Positions 28,850-37,635 of a DNA stretch of 64,000 nucleotides are shown piece after piece. The DNA is taken from the NCBI GenBank assembly GCA_024958655.1, contig JANWUR010000003.1:124001-188000 (forward strand). Direction: 5' to 3'. The position numbers and the translations under genes are program-made. This DNA comes from Cyanobium sp. FGCU6 (GTDB taxonomy: Bacteria; Cyanobacteriota; Cyanobacteriia; PCC-6307; Cyanobiaceae). A model generated the notes under the pieces. The model did not search any database. It worked only from the letters and a program-made list of their open reading frames with translations, and was not told where the DNA came from. Positions within the stretch are counted from its first letter, which is position 1, and every line of letters starts with the position of its first letter.

Positions 28850-29596
28850 TCAGATCCGCTGCGGTTCCTGGCCGGGAATCACCAGCGGACGACGGTGGGG
28901 CAGGTTGCCGAAGTGCTCCCGCGCCACAGCGAGCAGGGCCGCCTCGCTCATGCCGGCATCGTCGAGGGTTTCGATCCCCACAATCCTCTCCAGCAGGTCG
29001 CGGCGGTGGCTCTGCAGGTAGTGGAGAAGCACGCTGCGCATGTCGCTCTCGCCGCTGCCGTGGCCCAGCAGCAACACCACATCGGCATCCGCCATCGCTG
29101 CGGTGATCCTGGCCAGGTAGTCGTTGTCGCGGGGGGCCCGCTGACCCGCCACGTCGCGATCGTGCCGGTGGGTGAGGTTTTCACCCGAACCCCACACGCC
29201 ATGGGGCCTGAGCACCGCATGCTCCACCTCATCTCCCTCGAGCCGGAACACATCGGTGACGTGATGGTTGAGATGGAGCACCAGACGATGGCTCACATCC
29301 CCGCGGGGGGAGGTGGGGCCGGCCTCGGGGTGATCGGGGGTGATCCCTGCCTGCTTGAGCAGGTGCCGCAGTCGCATCACCGCCTCGCCGTCGAGGTCGG
29401 GACTGCGGAGGCCGCTCCCCTTGGCCACCCAGGTTTCCTCGCCATCCGGAAGGCGGAGGCGCAGGCGGCGGTCATCGATCTCGTTCACCTCGGCCCCCAG
29501 GGCACGGAACAGGGCCTCGACCCGGCTCACCCGAATGCCGTGCTGGAGAGGATGGGCATAGAGCGCCTCGAGGGTGCGCTGGTGGTGGCGTCGCAT
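28850..29596 (-). CDS. Protein with HicA-like N-terminal and eRF1-domain-3-like C-terminal parts
   Basis: A 248-residue protein. Residues about 5-85 resemble the small double-stranded-RNA-binding fold of HicA-type proteins (VEALFRALGAEVNEID, then LRHLLKQAGITP). Residues about 120-235 resemble the eRF1 domain 3-like proteins of bacteria (DYLARITAAMADADVVLLLGHGSGESD, IVGIETLDDAGMSEAALLAVAREHFG). The combination suggests RNA or ribosome contact, perhaps in ribosome rescue, but this is inference from weak similarity. The ATG at 29596 begins the first domain; the open frame upstream looks non-coding. Confidence 0.6.
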   Translation of the reverse strand: MRRHHQRTLEALYAHPLQHGIRVSRVEALFRALGAEVNEIDDRRLRLRLPDGEETWVAKGSGLRSPDLDGEAVMRLRHLLKQAGITPDHPEAGPTSPRGDVSHRLVLHLNHHVTDVFRLEGDEVEHAVLRPHGVWGSGENLTHRHDRDVAGQRAPRDNDYLARITAAMADADVVLLLGHGSGESDMRSVLLHYLQSHRRDLLERIVGIETLDDAGMSEAALLAVAREHFGNLPHRRPLVIPGQEPQRI

Positions 29597-29696
29597 GGGA
29601 GCCGATCCGATCGCTGTCTCGACCCTATCGATGGCGCGCACCGTGGGGGTGGGGAGCTCATGCGGCGTAACGATCCCCCCAGGGGCCTGGAGCGCC

Positions 29697-29942
29697 TCAC
29701 TCCAGCTTGAGTACGTCCACCGCCGCCAGCCCCAGCTTGCGCAATTCGGTGGCGGCCCGCAGCGCGGCCTCATGGGTGTGAAAGCCGTGGGCGCGCTCCG
29801 GCGTCTCCACGTCGATCAGCCCCTGGTCCACGGGATCGATGGCCAGATAGCACCCATTGGAAAGCCGACGCAGGACGTAGCGCTCCGGGTGGGTGCACTC
29901 CAGCGGATGGTCGGGATCGATCTCGGGAGACCAGAAATGCAT
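29697..29942 (-). CDS. Conserved small protein, unknown function
   Basis: An 81-residue protein (MHFWSPEIDPDHPLECTHPERYVLRR...) with an SPOR-like or swivelling alpha/beta pattern at the C-terminus (HTHEAALRAATELRKLGLAAV). An upstream ATG at 30059, with GAAGG ahead of it, would add 39 less ordered residues and overlap the preceding gene by 26 nt; both starts are possible. No family is recognised. It is in a row of small minus-strand genes. Confidence 0.6.
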   Translation of the reverse strand: MHFWSPEIDPDHPLECTHPERYVLRRLSNGCYLAIDPVDQGLIDVETPERAHGFHTHEAALRAATELRKLGLAAVDVLKLE

Positions 29943-30033
29943 GGCGATCGGCACGCAGCCGTTGGCAGAGCCCTCTCCAGGGTGCCATCGTCCCACGTCC
30001 ACCGGAACTGCTGCGGCCTTCCGGAGCCTGGCG

Positions 30034-30312
30034 TCAGGTCTGGTTGCCGCCGAACTCATCGTCAAGCCCTTCATAGGGGTCGAACTCACTCCAGCCCGGG
30101 CTGGCATCCCTCAGCAGGCCGTAGCGGGCGGCCTCGTCGTCGAAAAGGGTGTTGCCCGTGGGCACGGTGTCGCAGGTGATCGATCCGTCGCTCCCGTGCA
30201 CACAGTTCTCGAACTGCACGCCGGCACGGACCGCCCTCGACAGGGTCAGCGGGAGGAGAAGCAGGGCAACCGCAGCGATGGCCTGCGACTGGGGGGGGAG
30301 CGGTGGACGCAT
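30034..30312 (-). CDS. Small secreted protein conserved in picocyanobacteria
   Basis: A 92-residue protein with a signal peptide (AIAAVALLLLPLTLSRAVRA). The mature part has one cysteine pair (ENCVHGSDGSITCDTVP) and the motif VPTGNTLFDDEAARYGLL followed by an acidic tail (FDPYEGLDDEFG). This pattern looks like small exported proteins I associate with marine Synechococcus and Prochlorococcus, from memory. Function unknown. The ATG at 30312 gives a clean signal peptide. Confidence 0.7.
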   Translation of the reverse strand: MRPPLPPQSQAIAAVALLLLPLTLSRAVRAGVQFENCVHGSDGSITCDTVPTGNTLFDDEAARYGLLRDASPGWSEFDPYEGLDDEFGGNQT

Positions 30313-30363
30313 GGGGAGGGAGCGCTCGGCTGGGATGATGGCACCGGTTTCACCACTGACCGG

Positions 30364-30480
30364 ATGTACACCGACTGGACCGCCGTCATCCTGCTTCTGC
30401 TCACTGCGGCACCGCTGGCCGTGGTGGTGGCCACCACGGTCTTCTTCATCGCCCGGAAGCCAAAGAAACCGCAACGCTGA
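30364..30480 (+). CDS. Single-span small membrane protein (38 residues)
   Basis: Encodes a 38-residue peptide: short polar N-terminus (MYTDW), one hydrophobic helix (AVILLLLTAAPLAVVVATTVFF) and a basic end (ARKPKKPQR). This is the build of tiny photosystem or cytochrome b6f subunits such as PsbX, but it matches none of them clearly. Its 3' end overlaps the convergent zinc-finger protein gene by 35 nt. A small bicistronic or lone transcript is possible. Confidence 0.5.
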   Translation: MYTDWTAVILLLLTAAPLAVVVATTVFFIARKPKKPQR

Positions 30481-30649
30481 TCGGGCGGAAGAAGAATTCC
30501 TCAGCCGTCTCGCCGATCCGCCGGCCCTGACCCAGACAGTCGAGGCAGGTGCGGAACCGCTGATCGCCATGGCGGAGCATGCCGCTGCCGCCACAGCGCC
30601 GGCAATGCGGTGTGATGTCCGGCGGGGCGTGGCTGGAGGAGTGGCTCAT
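30446..30649 (-). CDS. DnaJ-type zinc-finger small protein
   Basis: A 67-residue protein with two CxxCxGxG-like repeats (CRRCGGSGM and CLDCLGQGR), the zinc-binding repeat of DnaJ. It has no J domain. Proteins of this kind in cyanobacteria and chloroplasts (for example BSD2 types) act as chaperone or assembly factors; a specific role here is not shown. The ATG at 30649 is used. Confidence 0.72.
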   Translation of the reverse strand: MSHSSSHAPPDITPHCRRCGGSGMLRHGDQRFRTCLDCLGQGRRIGETAEEFFFRPISVAVSLASGR

Positions 30650-30716
30650 GGGGGGCGTGGCTCGGTTCGTGCGATCACTGTGCTCGCAATCCGACCGTTT
30701 GATCCCGAAACCTTCC

Positions 30717-31745
30717 TTAAGCCTGGCGACTTTCGCCGCTGGCGGTGCCACTGGCGCGTTGATCGCTGCCCGTCAGGGCCCGCTCGAGCCGATCGGCCTG
30801 GAGGCCGGCCAGCAGTTCAGCGGCACTGATGCGGGTCCCTGAGGGCACCAGCTCGAGACTGGCGGCCAGCTCACCGATCACCGCCGGCGCGTCCAGCCCC
30901 CTCCCCCGGTAGCCGGCCAGTCCCTCGGCCCCCTCCCGCTTGCTGAGACGCTGGCCGGTGGCGTCGCGCCACAGCGGCACATGGGCATAACGGGGTGGGG
31001 AAGCCCCCAGGGCCGCCATCACGGCCACCTGGGCGCCGGTTGAGGCCCGCAGATCCTCACCCCGCAGCACTTCCTCGATGCCGAGGACCAGTTCATCCAC
31101 CGCCGTGGCCAGGTGATAGGCCACAAGGCCATCGGCACGGCGCAGCACCACGTCTCCCACCTGGAGAGGGCCGTCGGTGCAAGCAGGCGGCTGGCCGTGC
31201 TCGGCCCAGACCAGCGATCCGGGCCCGAGACGCAGCCGCCAGCTGGGGAGTCGATCCTGCACCGGCCCCCAGAGGGGCACCGCCCCCCGGCAGCGGCCGG
31301 GATAGACAACCAGGCCCCCGTGGGGCGCGGAAATGTCCGCCAGCAGCCGGCGGCTGCAGCGGCACGGATAGAGCAGCCCGGCGCGCCGGAGGGCCGACAG
31401 CACGCTGGCGTAGAGGCCGCGGCGCGAGCTCTGGCGGATCGGGGAGCCATCCCAGGTCAGTCCCAACCAGCGCAGGTCAGCGAGAATCGCCTGCTCAGCG
31501 CCTGGGCGGTTGCGGGGAACGTCGAGATCGTCGATCCGCAGCAACCACTCACCTCCCCGACGGCGGGCCACCAGCCAGCCGAGCAGGGCGGTGCGCAGAT
31601 TGCCGCGATGCAGCGCTCCGGTGGGCGAGGGGGCAAAACGCCCCCGATAGCCCTGGCTCCTCCGCTCAAGCCCTGCTGCCAGCTGAGCGCGTACGTGCTC
31701 CGGCAGGAAGGTGGAGAGACCAGGACTGGGAATGGGGGGGATCAG
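30717..31745 (-). CDS. gluQ: Glutamyl-Q tRNA(Asp) synthetase
   Basis: Glutamyl-tRNA synthetase paralogue that charges queuosine in the anticodon of tRNA-Asp with glutamate. The catalytic core is complete: the HIGH-type region FAPSPTGALHRGNLRTALLG, LLRIDDLDVPR, zinc-site cysteines (LYPCRCSRR), YHLATAVDEL and the KMSKS-like QRLSKREG. It lacks the anticodon-binding domain, as expected. The start is the oddity: no ATG, GTG or TTG lies upstream of the FAPSPTG motif. I extend it to a CTG at 31745 that overlaps the hup stop (CTGA). The first GTG downstream of that motif (31571) would delete the ATP site and is rejected. Confidence 0.85.
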   Translation of the reverse strand: MIPPIPSPGLSTFLPEHVRAQLAAGLERRSQGYRGRFAPSPTGALHRGNLRTALLGWLVARRRGGEWLLRIDDLDVPRNRPGAEQAILADLRWLGLTWDGSPIRQSSRRGLYASVLSALRRAGLLYPCRCSRRLLADISAPHGGLVVYPGRCRGAVPLWGPVQDRLPSWRLRLGPGSLVWAEHGQPPACTDGPLQVGDVVLRRADGLVAYHLATAVDELVLGIEEVLRGEDLRASTGAQVAVMAALGASPPRYAHVPLWRDATGQRLSKREGAEGLAGYRGRGLDAPAVIGELAASLELVPSGTRISAAELLAGLQADRLERALTGSDQRASGTASGESRQA

Positions 31746-32020
31746 CCGCCCTGAACCTTGTCCTTGAACAGCTTGCCGGCGGTGAAGGCCGGCACGCGCT
31801 TGGCCTCGATCTTGATCTTCTCCCCGGTCTTGGGATTGAGACCCTGGCGGGCGGAGCGCTCACGGGGCTCGAACGAACCGAAGCCGAGGATCGACACCTT
31901 CTTGCCGTCGACCACCGAGTCGATGATCGTGTCGATCAGGGCGTCGACCACGGCGGCGACATCGGTTTTGGTCTGTTCGGTGCGGGCGGCAACGAGGTTG
32001 ACGAGATCAGCTTTGTTCAT
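31742..32020 (-). CDS. hup: DNA-binding protein HU
   Basis: Histone-like dimeric nucleoid protein. The 92 residues match HU over full length: MNKADLVNLVAARTEQTKTD, GKKVSILGFGSFE, and the DNA-binding arm region PKTGEKIKIEAKRVPAFTAGK. The ATG at 32020 is unambiguous. Its stop overlaps the likely CTG start of gluQ. Confidence 0.97.
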   Translation of the reverse strand: MNKADLVNLVAARTEQTKTDVAAVVDALIDTIIDSVVDGKKVSILGFGSFEPRERSARQGLNPKTGEKIKIEAKRVPAFTAGKLFKDKVQGG

Positions 32021-32233
32021 CGGACGGGAGTCTCGGGTGGGCGGCGGTGGAAGAAATCCGGCAGGCGGAGCTGGAGCGAACCGGTGAATCCCGGCCGCCG
32101 TGAGCGTAAGCGCGCCAATCGTATGGGGAGGGGCCCGGGGCGGCAACCAGAAAAGTCTGATCCTGACAACGTTTTCGCAGATCCTGATTATTCGGGAGCG
32201 CCTCCAGCCCCCGCCGATGGCCTTGGCCGGCCC

Positions 32234-32902
32234 TCAGCCGATGGACAACGGGGGCTGTTCGCACGCCAGCGCCGCCAGGTCGAGGGAGGCCAGCAGGGCC
32301 TCGCCGTTGTCCACAAGCTTCTCGCCGCGCAGGGCCCCGAGACCGCCGCCCGTGGCGATCCCGTGGGGGGACCCGGCCGGGAGCCAGCGGCGCAGCCGCT
32401 CGATCGAACGCAGCAGCCGCGGCCAGTGGAAGGTGCGCCGCTGCGGCAGCGGCGCCAGTCGGCCCGGCCCCACCGGCAGGAGCAACCGGCCGCAGAAGAG
32501 CACGTCGATGGCGGCGGTGCGGGCATGGAGCACGCACGAGCCCGGCCCCGGACCCGGCGTCCACAGCAGCGCCAGCCCGGGGGCGGGGCGGTGCTCGTCG
32601 GCGAAGGTTTCCAGCGCGGCCATCCCGGGCAGAAGGTACGCCTCCTGCTCCTGCACCAGCACCGGCCAGCCCAGCGCCTCCTGCAGGCGCCGGCAGCGGC
32701 CGTGGCCGTCGCGGCCGGTGAGCACGATCCGGCCCTGAGGGCGCTGGGCGAGAAAGGTGAGATGGGCCTGGGTGAGGGCCGGCACGTCCACCAGCACGGG
32801 GCCCTGGTCAGCGTCCAGCAACCAGGAGCTGCCGCCCGCCGTGTCGCGGTTGGGGGCAAACAGCCACAGGCCGGGCGCGACCGGCTGGGGTGGGCGCCCC
32901 AC
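32234..32902 (-). CDS. Metallo-beta-lactamase-fold-like protein without the metal motif
   Basis: A 222-residue protein whose strand pattern (WLLDADQGPVLVDVP, RIVLTGRDGHGRCRRLQEAL, GLALLWTPGPGPGSCVLH, DVLFCGRLLLPVGPG) matches the MBL-fold hydrolase layout. The metal-binding H-x-H-x-D-H is replaced by TGRDGHG, so it is probably not a classical hydrolase. Similar picocyanobacterial proteins lie next to glycogen genes, from memory. The start is uncertain: a GTG at 32902 is used, while a GTG at 33001 would add 33 poorly structured residues. Confidence 0.65.
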   Translation of the reverse strand: MGRPPQPVAPGLWLFAPNRDTAGGSSWLLDADQGPVLVDVPALTQAHLTFLAQRPQGRIVLTGRDGHGRCRRLQEALGWPVLVQEQEAYLLPGMAALETFADEHRPAPGLALLWTPGPGPGSCVLHARTAAIDVLFCGRLLLPVGPGRLAPLPQRRTFHWPRLLRSIERLRRWLPAGSPHGIATGGGLGALRGEKLVDNGEALLASLDLAALACEQPPLSIG

Positions 32903-33045
32903 CTCGCGTGGTGGCTGGGAGATGGCCGGCGGGGTCGATGGCGGTTCCAGCGCGCTCCACCAGGGTGATTCTCTCCATTGAAGCCTCCCTGCAACAGACA
33001 CCTCGGCGACGTCCCCCTAACTTGTGGCTACTCCCGGCCGGTTCC

Positions 33046-35127
33046 TTGGCGGCGATCCGCATCGGACAACCCTGGCCCCTGGGCGCTTCCTGCACGGCCC
33101 GCGGCGTGAACTTCTCGGTCGTGGCGCCGCTGGCCACCCGGGTCGAGCTGCTGCTGTTCGCCGACGGCCGGGCGAGCGAACCCCGGCGGGTGATCGACCT
33201 CGACGGCCGCCACCGTTCGGGCGACCACTGGCACGTGGAGGTGGAGGGCGAAGGGATCGGCTGCTGCTACGGCTACCGGGTGTTCGGTCCGCTTCAGCCC
33301 GGCAGCCACGGTTTCAACCCCTCCAAGGTGCTGCTCGATCCCTGTGCCCGGGCGATCACCGGCTGGGAGGTGTACGAACGCGGGGCTGCGGTGGGGGCCG
33401 TGCCCAACACCGCCAGCTGCCTGCGGGGCGTGGTCACCGAGCGGGATCACTTCGACTTCGAGGCCGCCCCGCGGCCGCGCCACCGCTGGCAGCACAGCGT
33501 GATCTACGAGCTGCACGTGGGCGGCTTCACCCGGGGGACCGGCTGCCCGGTGCCGGAGGAACGGCAGGGAACCCTGCTGGGCCTGATCGACACCCTGCCC
33601 ACGCTGGTGGAGCTCGGGGTGACGGCGGTGGAACTGCTGCCGGTGATGGCCTTCGATCCCCAGGATGCGCCGGCCGGCCGCTTCAACCACTGGGGCTACA
33701 GCCCCGTGAGCTGGATGGCGCCCCACCCCGGTTATCTGGTCAGCGACGATCCCCTGCAGGCCCGGGGCGAGGTGAGGGCCCTGGTGGCCGCCTGCCACCG
33801 GGCCGGGCTCGAGGTGATCCTCGACGTGGTCTACAACCACACCAGCGAAGGCAACCAGGCCGGCCCCACCCTCAGCTGGCGCGGCCTGGCCGACACCACC
33901 TACTACCAGCAGAACACCCGCGGCGATTACCTCGACGTGAGCGGCTGCGGCAACACCATCGCCGCCAACCGCCCGCTCAGCCGCCGCCTGATCCTTGAAT
34001 CCCTGCGCTGCTGGGCCCTGGAACTGGGCATCGACGGTTTCCGCTTCGACCTCGGCATCGCCCTCAGCCGCGGCGACCAGCTGGAGCCGCTGGATGCCCC
34101 GCCCCTGTTCGAAGAGATGGAGGCCGATCCGGATCTGGCCGATCTGAAGCTGATCAGCGAACCGTGGGACTGCGGCGGCCTCTACCGCCTCGCCGACTTC
34201 CCCGCCCGGCGGGTGGCGGGCTGGAACGGTCGCTTCCGCGACGACCTGCGCCGCTTCTGGAAGGGCGATGAGAAGTGCGTCTGGAATCTGGGGCAGCGGC
34301 TGGTCGGCAACCCTGATCTGTTCGGCGGCCTGCCGGCACCTGTGGGCCGCACGATCACCCTGCTCACGGCCCACGACGGCTTCACCCTGGCCGATCTGGT
34401 GAGCTACGACCGCAAGCACAACCTGGCCAACGGCGAGAACGACCGCGACGGCGACAACCACAACAACAGCTGGAACCACGGGGTCGAGGGGCCGTCGAGC
34501 GATCCGGCGGTGGAAGCCCTGCGCAACCGCCAGATGCGCAACCTTCTGGCCTCCCTGCTGCTCGCCCCGGGGGTGCCGATGCTGCTGATGGGCGATGAGG
34601 TGCGCCGCAGCCAGGGGGGCAACAACAACACCTGGTGCCAGAACAACCCCCTGGGCTGGATGCACTGGCGGCCCGACGAGCAGGATCTGGCCCTGCGCCG
34701 CTTCCTGCGCCGCCTGATCACGCTGCGCCAGGGCCTCGCCGATCTGCTCAACCCGGAAACGCCCGTGGCCGACGAGCTGCTCACCCGCCGACCGGCCGAA
34801 CCGGGGATGGTGTGGCGGGAATGGCACGGGGTGGAACTGCACCGACCCGACTGGGCTGCCTGGTCCCACTGCCTGGCCTGGAGCCTGGTCGATCCCCAGC
34901 TTGGTCCGCTGTTGTGGTGCGCGATGAACGCTTACCACCGGGCGATGCACTTCGATCTGCCCCCATCAAAGCTGGGATGGCGGCGGGTGATCGACACCTC
35001 CCTTCCCCCTGATGAGGATTTGCCCCGCCAGCCCATCGCCTGGACGCCGGCCGGGGTGCCCCTGGAGAGCCGCAGCCTCATCCTGATGGTGGGGGCGCCA
35101 TTGGTGGATCGCCTCCAGATCCCCTGA
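33046..35127 (+). CDS. glgX: Glycogen debranching enzyme (isoamylase type, GH13)
   Basis: Hydrolyses alpha-1,6 branch points of glycogen. The 693 residues contain the N-terminal CBM48 (WPLGASCTARGVNFSVVAP) and the GH13 barrel with VVYNHTSEGN, the nucleophile in GFRFDLG, the acid in LISEPWD and the third Asp in TAHDGFTLADLVSYDRKHN. The NGENDRDGDNHNNSWNHG block is typical of GlgX/TreX. The start is unclear: a TTG at 33046 gives MAAIRIGQPWPLG, which matches the family N-terminus as I remember it; an in-frame GTG at 32965 adds 27 residues. Confidence 0.93.
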   Translation: MAAIRIGQPWPLGASCTARGVNFSVVAPLATRVELLLFADGRASEPRRVIDLDGRHRSGDHWHVEVEGEGIGCCYGYRVFGPLQPGSHGFNPSKVLLDPCARAITGWEVYERGAAVGAVPNTASCLRGVVTERDHFDFEAAPRPRHRWQHSVIYELHVGGFTRGTGCPVPEERQGTLLGLIDTLPTLVELGVTAVELLPVMAFDPQDAPAGRFNHWGYSPVSWMAPHPGYLVSDDPLQARGEVRALVAACHRAGLEVILDVVYNHTSEGNQAGPTLSWRGLADTTYYQQNTRGDYLDVSGCGNTIAANRPLSRRLILESLRCWALELGIDGFRFDLGIALSRGDQLEPLDAPPLFEEMEADPDLADLKLISEPWDCGGLYRLADFPARRVAGWNGRFRDDLRRFWKGDEKCVWNLGQRLVGNPDLFGGLPAPVGRTITLLTAHDGFTLADLVSYDRKHNLANGENDRDGDNHNNSWNHGVEGPSSDPAVEALRNRQMRNLLASLLLAPGVPMLLMGDEVRRSQGGNNNTWCQNNPLGWMHWRPDEQDLALRRFLRRLITLRQGLADLLNPETPVADELLTRRPAEPGMVWREWHGVELHRPDWAAWSHCLAWSLVDPQLGPLLWCAMNAYHRAMHFDLPPSKLGWRRVIDTSLPPDEDLPRQPIAWTPAGVPLESRSLILMVGAPLVDRLQIP

Positions 35128-35173
35128 GGGCTGGGCTGGTCGTGAGGGCTGATTCAAGGGCGCGCGGCACGGT

Positions 35174-35878
35174 TCAGGCTTCGCCGGGACCGGGATAGCG
35201 GATCGGCTCCACTTCGCCCATCCAGTCGATCGCGGAGCTGTGCAGGTCGTAGTAGCCGGCCACCACCGCGAGCTGGGCGGCCCGCAGGCGATCGGTGAGC
35301 AGCACGCTGGAGTGCACCAGATTGCCGGCGGCGCTGAGGGTGTGGCGCCGGCAGGATTCCTCCAGCGTCAGGTGGTCGCCGTACTGCAGCAGTTCCATCC
35401 GCAGCTGGCCCACCACCTGGGACAGGCTCGGCGTGAGCAGCAGTTCCGGATGCAGGGCCGCCGAGACGGCGCCACAGGCCTCATGGCCGAGCACCACGAT
35501 CAGGGGCACGTCGAGATGGCCCACGGCGTACTCCAGCGAGGCGATCGCCGCCGTGGTGCTCATGGTGCCGGCGTTGCGCACCACGAACAGGTCACCGAAG
35601 CCGGTATCGAACAGCAGTTCCACCGGCACCCGGGAATCGGCGCAGCCCAGCACCGCCGCCAGCGGATGCTGCCCCTCCACCACGGCCTGCATGCGCTCGC
35701 GGGTGCTGTGGGGATGGAGGGAATGGCCCTCCAGAAAGCGCCGGTGGCCCTGCTGGAGCCACTGCAGCACGGCCCTGGGACAGGTCCGGGACATCCCGGG
35801 ATCCTGGGCCATGAGCGGGGCGATCGAGTCGGGGGGGTCGGCCATGGCCTGTTCAGCCCACGCCGAGGGCAGGATCAT
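35174..35878 (-). CDS. Beta-class carbonic anhydrase
   Basis: Zinc enzyme interconverting CO2 and bicarbonate. The zinc ligands are in GCADSRVPVE and VLGHEACGAV, with the Asp-Arg dyad of ADSR intact. FGDLFVVRNAGT and SLEYAVGHLDVPLIVVLGH are standard. No carboxysome gene is near, and an N-terminal stretch of about 35 residues has no clear signal peptide, so a cytoplasmic location is most likely. Starts at 35899 (GTG), 35878 (ATG) and 35845 (ATG) are all possible. Confidence 0.93.
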   Translation of the reverse strand: MILPSAWAEQAMADPPDSIAPLMAQDPGMSRTCPRAVLQWLQQGHRRFLEGHSLHPHSTRERMQAVVEGQHPLAAVLGCADSRVPVELLFDTGFGDLFVVRNAGTMSTTAAIASLEYAVGHLDVPLIVVLGHEACGAVSAALHPELLLTPSLSQVVGQLRMELLQYGDHLTLEESCRRHTLSAAGNLVHSSVLLTDRLRAAQLAVVAGYYDLHSSAIDWMGEVEPIRYPGPGEA

Positions 35879-36073
35879 CCGCCGATCTGACTGCGTCACG
35901 GGGCCGATGGCTGTTCGCAGTGAACGATCTGCTTCTTCGACCAGCGGATGGCCGCTGGATGCGTGTCAGAACCAGCACCGGAATCGCCGTGATCCCGAAA
36001 TCAGTCTGCTGCTTTGCCGCCCCGTCATGGCGGGTTGGCTTGCCTGGAGGAATCGTGTCAACGAGCCGTGGCC

Positions 36074-36271
36074 ATGTTTGTGATCGAAGCGCTCCATCCC
36101 GATGGCTGGCGCGAGCAGGGACGGGCGACTGTGGAGTACTGGGCCTATCAGGAAGCGCAGATGCGCTGTTGCTCCGATGGTCGCAATTACCGGATCCGCC
36201 GGCAGGACACCGAACGGGTCGTGGCGCTGGTGGACACGAGCAGCTGTCGGGTGGCGGTGGCGCGCCGTTAG
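36074..36271 (+). CDS. Small protein, unknown function
   Basis: A 65-residue peptide (MFVIEALHPDGWREQGRATV...) with a regular beta-rich pattern and three cysteines (RCC, SSC). It resembles no family I know. It converges on the ndh gene with a four-base overlap of the ends. Coding is supported by a natural-looking amino acid make-up. Confidence 0.55.
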   Translation: MFVIEALHPDGWREQGRATVEYWAYQEAQMRCCSDGRNYRIRRQDTERVVALVDTSSCRVAVARR

Positions 36272-37635
36272 GCCGGCGGCCGCACCGCCCGGAACAGCCC
36301 CACGTCGACACCGAGATGCTGATCCGGCCGGCCCGTGATCAGCAGGGCCGTGCGCTGGCGGGTCGCGATCTGCCACATCCACTTGCTGAACAGGGCGATG
36401 CGGTTCTCGGTGTCGGGGATGAAGGCCAGGTGGGCCAGGGCCCACACCACCCAGCCCGCCAGGCCGGTGAGGTGCCAGCCCCGCAGATCCGCCACGGCAT
36501 ACCAGGGGCCGATCACCGCCATGCTGCCGAGATCGAGCCAGCGGAACGGCGCGATCGTCTCCCCGCGCAGGCGGGCCAGGATGTCGCGGGCGACCCAGCC
36601 GCCCGCCTGCACGGCGGGGCCGGCCATGCCCGGCAGGGGCGTGCCTTCGGGGGTGTGCCCGTAGCAGCAGAGATCCCCCACCGCCCGGATCTCGGGATGG
36701 CCGGGGATCGAGAAATCCGGCTCCACCACCAACCGCCCCCCCCGATCCACGGCGCAGCCGGTGGCCTCGCTGAGCAGCCGGCCCAGCCGTGAGGCCCGCA
36801 CCCCGGCGGTCCAGCAGATGGTGGCCGCCTCCAGCTCTGAGGCACCGGCGGCACCGCTCAAGGCCACACGCCCGGGGGCGATCGTCTCCACTTTCTGGCC
36901 CAGCCTCAGCTCCACCCCGGCCCCCTGCAGGTGGGCGGCGGCGGCGGCGGAGAGCGGGGCCGCCATGGTGGGCAGCACCCGCTCCACCGGGTCCACCAGC
37001 ACCACGCGGCAATCCTCGCGGCGGAGCTGCTTGAAATCCCGCCGCACCGCCCGGTGCATCAGTTCGATCAGCGAGCCGGCCAGTTCGCAGCCGGCCGGAC
37101 CGGCGCCCACCACCACCACGGTCTGCAGGAAGGCGCGCTGGTGGGGATCGACGGTCTGCTCGGCTTCCTCGAGGGCCATCAGCAGCCGCCGGCGGATCTC
37201 ATCGGCGTGCTCGAGGATCTTCATCGGCGGTGCCAGGGGCCGCCACTCCTCCCGTCCGAAGTAGGTGCTGCCCGATCCGGTGGCCAGCACCAGCTGGTCG
37301 TAGGCGTAGGAGCGGTCGTTGAACACCACCCGTCGCTCCGCGGGCTGGATGTCCGTCACCTCGCCGAGCAGGATCTGGATGTTGGGGGCGTTGCCCACCA
37401 TCTGCCGCAGCGGCGAGGCCACGTCGGCCTCCGACACCAGGCCGGAGGCCACCTGATACAGCAGCGGCTGGAACAGGTTGAAGTTGCGCTTGTCGATCAG
37501 CGTCACCCGCACCGGCTCACCGGCCAGGGCATTGCACACCTTCAGCCCTGCGAAGCCCCCGCCCACCACCACCACGTGGGGCCAGGCGCGCATCGCCTCC
37601 TCAGGGGGCTCGAGCTCCAGAAAGAACCGTTCCAT
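36268..37635 (-). CDS. ndb: Type II NADH dehydrogenase (NDH-2)
   Basis: Single-subunit FAD enzyme moving electrons from NAD(P)H to quinone without proton pumping. The 455 residues have the N-terminal FAD site VVVGGGFAGLKVC, the NAD(P)H site VVVGAGPAGCELAG, ATGSGSTYFG, the second FAD motif IRAVGDLCCYG and the quinone-site region AGPAVQAGGWVARDI. The C-terminal hydrophobic part (GWVVWALAHLAFI) and the following WMWQIATRQRTALLITG are typical of membrane association. It ends next to the small 36074 gene. Confidence 0.93.
   Translation of the reverse strand: MERFFLELEPPEEAMRAWPHVVVVGGGFAGLKVCNALAGEPVRVTLIDKRNFNLFQPLLYQVASGLVSEADVASPLRQMVGNAPNIQILLGEVTDIQPAERRVVFNDRSYAYDQLVLATGSGSTYFGREEWRPLAPPMKILEHADEIRRRLLMALEEAEQTVDPHQRAFLQTVVVVGAGPAGCELAGSLIELMHRAVRRDFKQLRREDCRVVLVDPVERVLPTMAAPLSAAAAAHLQGAGVELRLGQKVETIAPGRVALSGAAGASELEAATICWTAGVRASRLGRLLSEATGCAVDRGGRLVVEPDFSIPGHPEIRAVGDLCCYGHTPEGTPLPGMAGPAVQAGGWVARDILARLRGETIAPFRWLDLGSMAVIGPWYAVADLRGWHLTGLAGWVVWALAHLAFIPDTENRIALFSKWMWQIATRQRTALLITGRPDQHLGVDVGLFRAVRPPA

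Noticed and set aside
33028-34950. 640-codon frame antisense to glgX
   Set aside because: Shadow of the debranching enzyme gene; no start signal and no recognisable domain.
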